Source: Lachnospiraceae bacterium
GTDB taxonomy: Bacteria; Bacillota; Clostridia; Lachnospirales; Lachnospiraceae
Reading direction: 5' to 3'
NCBI GenBank assembly: GCA_902363665.1
Contig: CABJAW010000014.1
Coordinates: 51,549 to 115,548 of the forward strand
DNA length: 64,000 nt
The translations under genes were made by a program, and so were the position numbers. Below are positions 8,334 through 15,521 of the stretch, piece after piece. Numbering within the stretch: position 1 is the stretch's first letter; the number at the start of each line of letters is the position of its first letter. The notes under the pieces are model-generated. The model searched no databases. It had not been told where the DNA came from and saw only the letters and a list, made by a program, of their open reading frames with translations.

Positions 8334-8753
8334 TTAAAACCACTTTGCATTTTCATCTCTGAAATGTGGTATATTGCCATCTTTATAAGGGTCATACCGA
8401 TTTTCGTTACAACCAAATTCTTTTAAGAGAGCAATCTTGCCATCTGGCGTCCATTCTATCAGTGACATTCCATCAAACGCTTCTACGTTACCGGCGTCCA
8501 TCTTATTTTTGAAATACCATTCAACAATGGTTTGATTGCCTTTATGGAAAAATTGCTTGATGTCCCATTGCAAGACAGTTCCACGGGTATTCCATTCCTC
8601 AAACCAAAGTTTTATTTTCTTGGAGCCGTGGTACTCTGGCCCCCAACTTTCAATATATACGGCATTATCAGAAAATACATTAAATATACCCAAATCTTTT
8701 TTTGCAAGCCACATATCAAACCAAAGTCTGATAATTTTTTCTCTATTGTCCAT
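8334..8753 (-). CDS. NTF2/SnoaL-like protein
   Basis: A 139-residue protein with the pattern of the NTF2-like (SnoaL) cone fold: an N-terminal helix (EKIIRLWFDMWLAKKDLGIFNVFSDNAVYIESWGPEYHGSKKIKLWFEEW) and later strands QFFHKGNQTIVEWYFKNKM, AFDGMSLIEWTPDGKIALLKEFG. Such proteins are small-ligand enzymes or binding proteins; no specific activity can be assigned. It lies 34 nt upstream of the MBL-fold gene and is probably cotranscribed. Confidence 0.72.
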   Translation of the reverse strand: MDNREKIIRLWFDMWLAKKDLGIFNVFSDNAVYIESWGPEYHGSKKIKLWFEEWNTRGTVLQWDIKQFFHKGNQTIVEWYFKNKMDAGNVEAFDGMSLIEWTPDGKIALLKEFGCNENRYDPYKDGNIPHFRDENAKWF

Positions 8754-8771
8754 TTCGCAGCGCCTTCCTTG

Positions 8772-8996
8772 TCAATTTAATTTTTCAGCGTCTTTGTCCT
8801 GCTCTAATTCAATTACATCCAAAATGCCACAATTCAGGGCTTCGCAGATACGAACCAGCGTTTCCATGCTGATGTTTTTGCCTTTACCCATGTTGGCAAT
8901 CATATTTGTGGTAAGACCGGCGGCAATCCGCAAGTCCTCTTTCCTCATATTGCGCTCAACCAGCGTGTGCCAGAGGGGGTTATAGCTTATGTGCAT
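8772..8996 (-). CDS. Small XRE-family regulator
   Basis: A 74-residue single-domain Cro/C1 helix-turn-helix protein (NPLWHTLVERNMRKEDLRIAAGLTTNMIANMGKGKNISMETLVRICEALNCGILDVIEL), of the short YozG-like kind common in mobile elements. The ATG follows AGGAGG by 4 nt. It heads the NTF2-like and MBL-fold cargo block and may regulate it. It is the last gene before the inferred right end of the element. Confidence 0.85.
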   Translation of the reverse strand: MHISYNPLWHTLVERNMRKEDLRIAAGLTTNMIANMGKGKNISMETLVRICEALNCGILDVIELEQDKDAEKLN

Positions 8997-9089
8997 TTAT
9001 CCTCCTGCCTTTCTCCCGGTTCCGGGGTTTCTGTTCCCATTATATCAAAGTTCTTGCTATTCCACAAATATTTCTTGACACAACCGCCG

Positions 9090-9107
9090 GTTCCGTCTGG
9101 ATTGTGC
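9090..9107 (-). repeat. 18-bp inverted repeat, right copy
   Basis: Perfect reverse complement of the 234-251 repeat, in a non-coding stretch about 35 bp inside the point where the Maff2 gene is interrupted. TTGACA at 9075-9080 lies close by but no clear -10 follows. Confidence 0.6.
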
Positions 9108-9132
9108 TTTTCCTTTCTTTTCTTGATTACAT

Positions 9133-9291
9133 CTACTTAGCCATAAGCTGCTTCATGCCTTGGGATTTGGCACCGGGGTTGTCGTTGCCGTAGCCCTCCA
9201 GCAGGTTGATGGCTCCCCAGATGCCGAGACCGGCACCGAGAGCTACGACGAGGGTCTGCAGTACGGTGACTGCGCTGTTGAAAAATGCCAT
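9133..9291 (-). CDS. Maff2-family membrane protein, 3'-truncated
   Basis: A 52-residue protein MAFFNSAVTVLQTLVVALGA..GLGIWGAINLLEGYG ending GAKSQGMKQLMAK. It matches the Maff2 family, a small membrane protein of Tn1549-like conjugative elements, with one hydrophobic helix at about residues 8-31. From memory, family members continue past KQLMA with GGG and a second hydrophobic helix; here the frame stops two codons later. The break coincides with the change from conjugation genes to the serine-recombinase element, so the gene was probably cut by that insertion. The start is the ATG at 9291 behind AGGAGGTATAC; a longer frame upstream is not coding-like. Confidence 0.8.
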   Translation of the reverse strand: MAFFNSAVTVLQTLVVALGAGLGIWGAINLLEGYGNDNPGAKSQGMKQLMAK

Positions 9292-9461
9292 AAATGTATA
9301 CCTCCTTGTTTTTTGCGCCCATTCGGGCTGAAAATGAGATTGTCTTTTTTGCTCTTTGCATGTGCACCTGCAAAGAATATAAAAAATAGCCAGGGCAGAT
9401 TTTTTCATCCGTCCCGGCTATGTAAACAGGCAGTATTCACTGCCTGCATGCTTTTGGAGTT

Positions 9462-9875
9462 TTATCTGGCAACGTCCTGATGCCTGAAGGCTTTCCAGGA
9501 AGGCTTCGCTGCCGCAGTTTCTTCCTTCCGGTCAGATAGGTCCGAGAGGACAGAGCCTCTGGATCTATCCTTGTAGGGTTCCATCAGAGCCTTCAGCTCC
9601 GCATTGGTCACTTCTCTGGTCTCGCGTCCCCAGATCGGCTGACCGGCATCATCGATTCCATTCTTTACAGAACGGGAAAGGCGGGTCATTCCGTCCTCAG
9701 GGAGCTTCATCCAGACACCCTTGCCGAACTTGTTTTCATGGATCATCTTCGGGGAGATCACAAAGGTCTCCCAGGGACGGGTATCCGCCTTATCCGGATT
9801 CGGAATACTGACTTCTACCAGTTCTTTGCCGTTCCTGGAAATAAACGGATCTCCCACAAAACCCTTCTCTGACAT
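9462..9875 (-). CDS. Conserved conjugative-element protein, function unknown
   Basis: A 137-residue soluble protein (MSEKGFVGDPFISRNGKELVEVSIPNPDKADTRPWETFVISPKMIHENKFGKGVWMKLPEDG...). I recognise it as a type that accompanies Maff2 and coupling-protein genes in Tn1549-like elements but know no function for it. The C-terminus is polar and basic. The ATG follows AAGAGGATAAAGAA. The upstream TraG/VirD4 coupling-protein gene expected in intact elements is missing. Confidence 0.6.
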   Translation of the reverse strand: MSEKGFVGDPFISRNGKELVEVSIPNPDKADTRPWETFVISPKMIHENKFGKGVWMKLPEDGMTRLSRSVKNGIDDAGQPIWGRETREVTNAELKALMEPYKDRSRGSVLSDLSDRKEETAAAKPSWKAFRHQDVAR

Positions 9876-10370
9876 TTCTTTATCCTCTTTTCTTTGAAAT
9901 ATGAAAGAAAAATTATCCCTTCATATAACGAAACGCTCAGAGCATGTTTTACAGTGGTCAAAAGCAAATTTTTTTACTTTTTTTCTTACGAGTCTTCTTG
10001 CGAGTTTTTTTTAATGCCACTCGTACGAAACTCGTAACATTAGATTTCTGCATTTATCCTAAAATTAAGTAAAAGAAAAAGAGCATATGGAATTGAATCC
10101 ATACACTCTATGATTACTGGAACTTTATTTCATTTTAATTCAACAAACTTTTGTTTATCTCGTTCTTAAGTTCATCTTTATTCTCGTATGTTCTCACTAT
10201 CGGAATCGTACTCTGTCTGTTCTACATAATCTGCGGAACAGTCTCGTTTGTACGGATAAAAAAATAAACTGAGCCACGGCTGTTCCAACACGAAATCAGC
10301 CGTGGCCTTATTTATATCATTTCACTCTTTTTTGAAATAGAACAACACCACAGCAACAACTCAAATCGAC
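9876..10370. other. Gene-free cargo boundary
   Basis: About 495 AT-rich bases without a convincing gene. It includes short inverted words around ACTCGTACGA (about 10020-10040) and ends with a terminator-type hairpin. It separates conjugation genes from the AAA ATPase cargo and probably holds an old insertion boundary. Confidence 0.4.
10253..10306 (-). terminator. Terminator of the AAA ATPase gene
   Basis: On the minus strand GCCACGGCTG, a 14-nt loop, CAGCCGTGGC, then CTCAGTTTATTTTTTT. It lies 65 nt after the stop of the DUF4143 ATPase. Confidence 0.7.
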
Positions 10371-11627
10371 TTAAAATTCCAGACTATTCGCATTCAGCAA
10401 GAAATACTTCATTCCCATGATGACAAAACCTTCATCATTTCTCCAAGGCTTTTTGCTGCCATTTACAATGACGATCTTCTTGAAAGAGTCCGGGATATTA
10501 CGCAGAGAATTGAACTCCTGCGTCTGTTTTTCTTCCGAAGTCATGTCATATACAACCTGGATATAGTATCTCTGGTTTCCTTGATTCACCACAAAGTCAA
10601 CCTCCAACTGCTTACGAACACGTTTGCCCTCTTTATCCTTATCGAAGATATCCACGACACCCACATCAACATTGTAGCCACGGATCAGCAGCTCGTTATA
10701 AACAATGTTCTCCATGATATGAGTAGGCTCCTGCTGTCTGAAATTCAGACGTGCATTTCTCAGTCCCAGATCAGTAAAGTAGTATTTCAGATTTGCACCG
10801 ATATACTTTCTGCCCTTAATATCGTATCGGCTTGCCTTGGAAATCAAAAAGGCATCTGTCAAATGGTCGATATGCTTGGAGATGGTTTTATTAGCATAAG
10901 TCATCTGGCGCTCACTGGCAAATGTATTGGCAATCTTTGAAGGGTTGGTCGGTGCGCCAATTGCAGATGCAAGCACATCAACCAAAATCCCAATCTCACC
11001 CACGTTCTGAATCTTATTTCTTTCAATAACATCCCTCAGATAGACATTTGCAAAGATGTTCTTCAGATAGTCCGCTTTCTGTCGTTCGCTCTGGAAACTT
11101 ACGATCTGCGGCAATCCTCCGTAGATCATGTAGTCATCCCATGCATCATCATAATCGCCGTCATAGACAGAATAAAACTCTGCAAAGGAGAGAGGATAGA
11201 TTCTAATCTCATCACCTCTGCCACGGAACTCGGTCACAATGTCGCTGGACAGGAACTTGGAATTACTTCCGGTGACATACACATCAATATTGCTCATGCG
11301 GAGCAGGCTGTTCAGCACTTCCTCAAATTGTGACATAAACTGCACTTCATCAAGAAGCAGATAGTATTTGCCATCGTCTTTCATGGCATCTTTGATGTAC
11401 TTGAAACACACCTTAGGATCTCTTAGTTCCTCATTTTCAATACCGTCCAATGCAATCTCAATAATATGATCAACATCAATGCCGTTCTCCAGTAAGTATC
11501 TCTTAAAGATGGTAAACAGCAAAAAGGATTTGCCACATCTACGAATGCCGGTAATCACCTTTATCATTCCATTATCTTTTCGCTCGATCAGCTGCTTTAG
11601 GTAAGCGTCTCTTTTAATCTCCATCAT
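10371..11627 (-). CDS. AAA ATPase with DUF4143 domain
   Basis: A protein of about 419 residues of the AAA_14 plus DUF4143 type. Walker A is TGIRRCGKSFLL (near residue 35), Walker B is YYLLLDEVQ, and the sensor region is VTGSNSKFLSS; the C-terminal half has YGGLPQIV and a PD-(D/E)XK-like stretch LEVDFVVNQGNQRYYIQVVYD. These abundant proteins have no settled function; links to DNA metabolism or toxin-antitoxin behaviour are speculative. The two ATGs at 11627 and 11624 follow AAAGGGGGAGCG; spacing favours the second. Two near-identical 26-bp repeats lie upstream, and a terminator follows. It is cargo inside the conjugative remnant. Confidence 0.85.
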   Translation of the reverse strand: MMEIKRDAYLKQLIERKDNGMIKVITGIRRCGKSFLLFTIFKRYLLENGIDVDHIIEIALDGIENEELRDPKVCFKYIKDAMKDDGKYYLLLDEVQFMSQFEEVLNSLLRMSNIDVYVTGSNSKFLSSDIVTEFRGRGDEIRIYPLSFAEFYSVYDGDYDDAWDDYMIYGGLPQIVSFQSERQKADYLKNIFANVYLRDVIERNKIQNVGEIGILVDVLASAIGAPTNPSKIANTFASERQMTYANKTISKHIDHLTDAFLISKASRYDIKGRKYIGANLKYYFTDLGLRNARLNFRQQEPTHIMENIVYNELLIRGYNVDVGVVDIFDKDKEGKRVRKQLEVDFVVNQGNQRYYIQVVYDMTSEEKQTQEFNSLRNIPDSFKKIVIVNGSKKPWRNDEGFVIMGMKYFLLNANSLEF

Positions 11628-11643
11628 TACGCTCCCCCTTTCC

Positions 11644-11669
11644 GTGCATCTGCACACTTTTTAGTAATG
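11644..11669 (-). repeat. 26-bp direct repeat upstream of the ATPase, copy 1
   Basis: Plus-strand GTGCATCTGCACAC followed by TTTTTAGTAATG. Copy 2 at 11719-11744 matches 23 of 26 bases. The first half is a short palindrome (GTGCATCTGCAC). The position just before the ribosome site suggests an operator pair. The remaining 11745-11935 stretch shows no gene. Confidence 0.65.
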
Positions 11670-11718
11670 AGATTCCATCACAGAACGACCTGAATTTCAA
11701 TATGTATTCCCATTTTAT

Positions 11719-11744
11719 GTGCATCTACACACTTTTATGTAATG
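11719..11744 (-). repeat. 26-bp direct repeat upstream of the ATPase, copy 2
   Basis: GTGCATCTACACAC followed by TTTTATGTAATG, 75 bp from copy 1 start to start, in the same orientation. Confidence 0.65.
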
Positions 11745-11935
11745 TTGATAAATATATTTTCAGATTTTTTTGATTGCAGTGTCTATAATCGACTACTCCA
11801 ATCGTTATTATAGGTAAACAACAAAAAGAAGATGGTTCCGATGTTTCATTAAATATGTTCGTTAGTCTTTTACGCAAAGGATTCTATCTCCTCTGCGCCC
11901 TAATGCTTTTCGGATTCAGTTCAACAAACTTGAAT

Positions 11936-12313
11936 TTATCGTCTTGTTCCATTCTTATCAAAATTCTTTTTTAATGCTATTTCTGTTAGGAGAATAGACC
12001 CAATTAAAGGAATAAGTTGAACCCCACAGATAATTCCTCCTATACTCCCAACACAATCTTCATTTTTTCCAATCACTAAAAGCATGAAGATTACTGTTAT
12101 CGGCAACATAACCATTCCACAGACATACCAGACTTTACCACAATATTTATGAGCAAATTCCCATGTGTCTTTGTTCTTCATAGACATCGAAGTCCGATAT
12201 CCAAATACTGAATTTATTTCCTTGGGAGCCTTTTTCATAAAATATCTTCCGAAACCAATCATCGTAAATGGAAGAAGCAAATCCATAATCAACATAAAAA
12301 TCCAAAACCCCAT
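11936..12313 (-). CDS. SdpI-family membrane protein
   Basis: A 125-residue membrane protein with three hydrophobic segments (about 1-21, 64-83, 92-112) and the SdpI/YhfL hallmark FGYRTSMSMKNKDTWEFAHKYCGK between the first two. B. subtilis SdpI gives immunity to the SdpC killing factor; most homologues have no tested role, so immunity here is only possible. The ATG follows AAAGGAGGTTTACG. It lies downstream of the GNAT gene with 54 nt between them. Confidence 0.82.
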   Translation of the reverse strand: MGFWIFMLIMDLLLPFTMIGFGRYFMKKAPKEINSVFGYRTSMSMKNKDTWEFAHKYCGKVWYVCGMVMLPITVIFMLLVIGKNEDCVGSIGGIICGVQLIPLIGSILLTEIALKKNFDKNGTRR

Positions 12314-12367
12314 CGTAAACCTCCTTTACTACAACTCCCGATTTTCTCAATTCTCCAAACTGGAATT

Positions 12368-12883
12368 TCATAAACGCATTTGCTTCTTAAACGCAAACAT
12401 TCCCTCATTGCCATCACCGACAAAATCGTCCGGTGTATCCGGCATAGGATGTTTTTCATTAAAAAATTCTGTAATATGAAAGCCGCAGACATTCACATAA
12501 AAATGAATGTTGCGCTTATCAAAGTACGGCGTACAGGTTTCCCATACTTTCGTGTTCGGATATATTCGTTCCAATTCAAACCATATCTTCTTACCGATAC
12601 CATTGCTCTGAACTCCGTTCTTTACAAAAAGCAGATCAAGATGGTTATGCTGTGTACTCTCATTGATAATAACAACAGCACCGCCCACCATTTCTCCATC
12701 GACAACGGCTTTATAGACAGCAGAACCCTCCGCATTCAGCGACTGGTCAATGTCCTTTTCAGGCAGAATAACAGCATCTGTTTTCCCAAAAGCATCTTCA
12801 AAACCTTTCTGAAATGCTTCCTGCATATCCGCCTTGTATTGCGTTAATTCTTTTGGTTCTATACAAACTAATTGGAAGGTCAT
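12368..12883 (-). CDS. GNAT-family N-acetyltransferase
   Basis: A 171-residue acetyltransferase. The acetyl-CoA region is LDLLFVKNGVQSNGIGKKIWFELERIYPN (degenerate Q/RxxGxG/A, here QSNGIG), preceded by EMVGGAVVIIN and followed by FYVNVCGFHITEFF, the usual last strands. The substrate is unknown. It is cargo between the SdpI-like gene and a hypothetical gene, all on the minus strand. Confidence 0.82.
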   Translation of the reverse strand: MTFQLVCIEPKELTQYKADMQEAFQKGFEDAFGKTDAVILPEKDIDQSLNAEGSAVYKAVVDGEMVGGAVVIINESTQHNHLDLLFVKNGVQSNGIGKKIWFELERIYPNTKVWETCTPYFDKRNIHFYVNVCGFHITEFFNEKHPMPDTPDDFVGDGNEGMFAFKKQMRL

Positions 12884-12950
12884 TTTATATCTATCTCCTC
12901 AAAAATTCCGATTTGCACATCAAATCGTTTTCTTCATTCTATCACAACTT

Positions 12951-13358
12951 CTATTGATCCGCCATCAGTCTTTCGAACCAGGTATCCATGGCAATGATGA
13001 ACTGGCCTGCTACTGGCAATTCTTGCAGCATTTCGTCAAGAGTTTTCTGTTTCACATATTTCTGCACATACACCCAACAGGCAACGCTACTGGCTTCTGA
13101 TACAATGTCAGCTATGGTTTTGCGCATAAGCTCTTCAAATTCAGTAATTTCTTCTTTTGGGACAACATCATACAGTGTTGGTGCCTGATGACTTAATTTT
13201 ACGCCATTTTCATTTGCATCTTTAAGCAGATTCTTAACTTTTTCTCTTGAATCCTCCGGTAATTTCATGTACTCCCACATAAATGCTACCACATCGGACG
13301 GTGTGTCTTTTTTAAGTGGGGGTAACTGAATATAATCATTGTTTTCGCTTATTTTCAT
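12951..13358 (-). CDS. Hypothetical protein
   Basis: A 135-residue acidic protein (MKISENNDYIQLPPLKKDTPSDVVAFMWEYMKLPEDSREKVKNLLKDANENG...). No family recognised, no membrane segment. The ATG at 13358 lies 8 nt after the CD1845-like gene stop and close behind GTGAGGAGG; an in-frame TTG at 13385 would overlap that gene. Its position directly after the CD1845-like gene suggests either part of the conjugative element or cargo that joined the same transcript. Confidence 0.6.
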   Translation of the reverse strand: MKISENNDYIQLPPLKKDTPSDVVAFMWEYMKLPEDSREKVKNLLKDANENGVKLSHQAPTLYDVVPKEEITEFEELMRKTIADIVSEASSVACWVYVQKYVKQKTLDEMLQELPVAGQFIIAMDTWFERLMADQ

Positions 13359-13365
13359 ATCCTCC

Positions 13366-13662
13366 TCACGATATAACAAAATCAATAATACGTTCTCTTG
13401 TCATGTCCAGTACAGTGTCCACGAATACTCCTGCAAACAGGATCAGATACAGAATTACACTCAGCGAAAACAGAAATGCAACCTGTACCCAGTCATGATA
13501 ACAGTATGCAGTCGCTATAATCAGCAAAGTGAATATAAACCCAAGGATCCCTCTGACAACCGCATAAGTCTGTACTGTCATCTTCACTGCCAGGCCGATC
13601 ACAAAAAGAATCAGCCATACCGGCAGTAATAATATCTTCCCAGCAAGTTTTAAAATAAACAT
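13366..13662 (-). CDS. CD1845-like conjugative-element membrane protein
   Basis: A 98-residue protein with three hydrophobic stretches: KILLLPVWLILFVIGLAV, VRGILGFIFTLLIIATAYC and VAFLFSLSVILYLILFAGVFV. The sequence strongly resembles the small CD1845-type protein next to repA in Tn1549-like elements of clostridia. Function unknown; probably part of the transfer module. The ATG at 13662 follows AGGAGGTGCAC. It sits 9 nt after the repA remnant, the expected neighbour. Confidence 0.75.
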   Translation of the reverse strand: MFILKLAGKILLLPVWLILFVIGLAVKMTVQTYAVVRGILGFIFTLLIIATAYCYHDWVQVAFLFSLSVILYLILFAGVFVDTVLDMTRERIIDFVIS

Positions 13663-13671
13663 GTGCACCTC

Positions 13672-14130
13672 CTATCTTACCAGTCCTGGCATATCATGGT
13701 TCACCTCTGCCTGATAATACCCGTTCATCGTTGACGTTGCATTAAACAGGGCTGCTAATAAATATTTCTTGATGTTCTTCACTTTGGTGGTGTTACCACG
13801 CATACAGTGTAAGACATACTCGATATGTGAATAGGTCAGCATCAGAAATTTTTTCTTCACCAGTGATGCCGGATACCAGTTGCTGGCAATCAAGATCTTG
13901 TCATTTTTACACATCACAGTCTCTACGATCAGGTTCACGATTTCATCTACCTGCCGCATATCGTCATGATGAGTTACTTCCAGTGATTCATAATCAATGG
14001 TCTCTTTGACAAGGTTTTCATAAGCCTGATAATCCTCAGAGCGATTATCGCTATCAAATCTTTTCTCATCCACAGATATGATATGATTAGATTTATTATC
14101 ATTCATTTCAGTATCACTACAGCCGGACAA
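13672..14130 (-). pseudogene. Replication initiator RepA, C-terminal fragment
   Basis: Residues from about DTEMND onward (NKSNHIISVDEKRF...EIVNLIVETVMCKNDKILIASNWYPASLVKKKFLMLTYSHIEYVLHCMRGNTTKVKNIKKYLLAALFNATSTMNGYYQAEVNHDMPGLVR) match the C-terminal domain of RepA initiators of Tn1549-like elements. The N-terminal winged-helix half is missing: homology begins where the ParB-like frame ends. The frame opens only with a TTG that itself lies in ParB-derived sequence. It could be translated by overlap with the ParB frame, but as an initiator it should be dead. Confidence 0.75.
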
Positions 14131-14687
14131 AAAGAAATGATCTCATCATCCAGTTTCTGCAACATTTCCGGTATCAGTTTTGTCAATGAGATATAACGCT
14201 GCACTTGTTTTGGGCTATCACCACAATCCTCGCTGATAATCTCTATCGATCGTTTTCTTGGTGTTTTGTGGTCAACTTGGCTCTTTTTTCGACCACTTTT
14301 TCTTTTCAATACATCATTCTTCAGTTTGTAAGCAAAAGCTTTTTCACTGTAACTGATCCGTTCTCTGTGAAGATTGGAATCTACCATACTTAAAATGGAA
14401 TCATCTTCACTTAATACTCGGATGATCACCGGTACTTTACGGTATCCTAGTTTCTCCGCAGCATGTTTTCTTCTGTGGCCGGATATGATCTCATAGTAGC
14501 CATCCGGTACTGGTCTGACGATCAGCGGATTTAAAATGCCATATTTCTCAATGTTTTCCTGCAGAAGAAACATTTCCTTATCATCTTTCACTTGAAACGG
14601 CTGCTCTTTGAATGGACGAAGACGCTCAATCTCAATTTCTATGATTCTTTCTTCGCTTTCTCCTGATTGTCTGTTTGGCTCAGTCAT
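14103..14687 (-). CDS. ParB-like nuclease-domain protein, 3'-truncated
   Basis: A 194-residue protein of the ParB/Spo0J type carried by conjugative elements. The N-terminal box is LRPFKEQPFQVKDDKEMFLLQENIEKYGILNPLIVRPVPDGYYEIISGHRRKHAAEKLG, followed by a helix-turn-helix region SIEIISEDCGDSPKQVQRYISLTKLIPEMLQKLDD. Family members continue well past SFCPAV; here the frame runs into VILK and stops, where the RepA remnant begins. The start is the ATG at 14687 behind GGAAAGGAGTCAAG. DNA binding may survive, dimerization probably not. It lies next to the heptamer cluster, its possible target. Confidence 0.78.
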   Translation of the reverse strand: MTEPNRQSGESEERIIEIEIERLRPFKEQPFQVKDDKEMFLLQENIEKYGILNPLIVRPVPDGYYEIISGHRRKHAAEKLGYRKVPVIIRVLSEDDSILSMVDSNLHRERISYSEKAFAYKLKNDVLKRKSGRKKSQVDHKTPRKRSIEIISEDCGDSPKQVQRYISLTKLIPEMLQKLDDEIISFCPAVVILK

Positions 14688-14733
14688 CTTGACTCCTTTC
14701 CTCCAGGATTCAGGAAATAAAAAATGCCTGCCT

Positions 14734-14777
14734 GGAACTTTTATAGATAGTAAAGTTCCAAACAGACATTGCTGTTT
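14734..14777 (-). promoter_or_regulatory. Paired hairpins in the leader of the ParB-like gene
   Basis: GGAACTTT / AAAGTTCC (14734-14759) and CAAACAG / CTGTTTG next to it. On the minus strand the first is followed by AGGCAGGCATTTTTTATT, so it may be an attenuator before the gene. Confidence 0.45.
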
Positions 14778-14782
14778 GACCA

Positions 14783-15103
14783 TTAGCTGTAGCTAATAGA
14801 ATTGAATACTGTTTCAGCTAATTCATGTTTGCAGGTTTGGGAGAGATTGTTTCTTTTCCCGCCTTTTCTCTGATTTACATCCCCGAATAAGGGGTGACAA
14901 CGGAGCGGAACCCAAATGTTAGCTGGACTTCTTAAAACCCATGTTTGCAAACCGGTAATTTTGATTAGCTGTCAGCTAACAAAAATCGGATTGCGTTAGC
15001 TGGAAATTGATCATTTTGAATGGATTTTTGTGTCACGAACGTGATTTGAAAATAACAAAAGCGTTCGTTGTCAGCTAATCCAGCTAACATTTTCGAACGC
15101 TTT
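14783..15103. repeat. Cluster of TTAGCTG/CAGCTAA heptamers
   Basis: Eight exact heptamers in both orientations: 14783, 14815, 14919, 14965, 14973, 14996, 15072 and 15081. Two form palindromes, TTAGCTGTAGCTAA and TTAGCTGTCAGCTAA. The last two sit in the loop of a perfect 10-bp inverted repeat AAAGCGTTCG / CGAACGCTTT (15058-15103). The cluster lies between the ParB-like gene and tRNA-Arg. It looks like a multi-site binding region for a replication, partition or integration protein. I see no gene in 14688-15110. Confidence 0.75.
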
Positions 15104-15109
15104 GAAGCC

Positions 15110-15183
15110 CGTCGCCAAGAGGATTTGAACCTCCGACCCCTCGCTTAGGAGGCGAGTGCTCTATCCAGCTGAGCTATGACGAC
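15110..15183 (-). tRNA. tRNA-Arg (anticodon CCU)
   Basis: The minus strand folds as a full cloverleaf: acceptor GTCGTCA pairs with TTGGCGAC, D-arm AGCTCAGCTGGATAGAGC, anticodon stem CTCGC / GCGAG with loop CTCCTAA (anticodon CCT), T-arm with GGTTCAAATC. Discriminator G; CCA is not encoded. The 3' end faces the mobile region, as at many integration sites. Confidence 0.95.
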
Positions 15184-15387
15184 ACATGCCGCAAACCCTT
15201 GATTTTACTGGGTTTCTGGGATTTTTCCCTTCGGCCATATATAAGATTATCAACTCTATTTCGAGTTGTCAATCTACAGATTTTTTCGATTTGGTAACAT
15301 TAGAACGTTCCCCAATTTGGGGAATGCTTTGTTGTCACCATTAGCATTTTTCAAAATAGATTCGAACTGAAAGTTGTTTTTCATTTT

Positions 15388-15454
15388 TTCCCTTTGGGGA
15401 ATGCCTCGGCTTTCTCTTAGGAGGCACTTGTTCTATCCATTAAACTAAGGGAAC
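15388..15454 (-). pseudogene. Degenerate tRNA-Arg(CCU)-like sequence
   Basis: The minus strand starts GTTCCCTTAGTTTAATGGATAGAAC, a good acceptor strand and D-arm, then carries CCTCCTAAG as in the real tRNA-Arg loop. The acceptor strand TTCCCTT can pair with AAGGGAA at the other end. The anticodon stem does not pair and the T-arm lacks TTCRANNC. A 12-base word TTTGGGGAATGC inside it repeats at 15316. It looks like a decayed tRNA gene, perhaps left by an earlier element. Confidence 0.5.
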
Positions 15455-15455
15455 A

Positions 15456-15498
15456 AAACAGGTCTGCTCTGCGCGTTTATCCGCCTCAGAACAGACCT
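15456..15498 (-). terminator. Terminator of the DUF3881 gene
   Basis: On the minus strand AGGTCTGTTCTG, a 15-nt loop, CAGAGCAGACCT, then GTTTTGTTCC. It follows the DUF3881 stop by 23 nt. Confidence 0.75.
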
Positions 15499-15521
15499 AT
15501 CATACTATATTTTTCGGGAAA

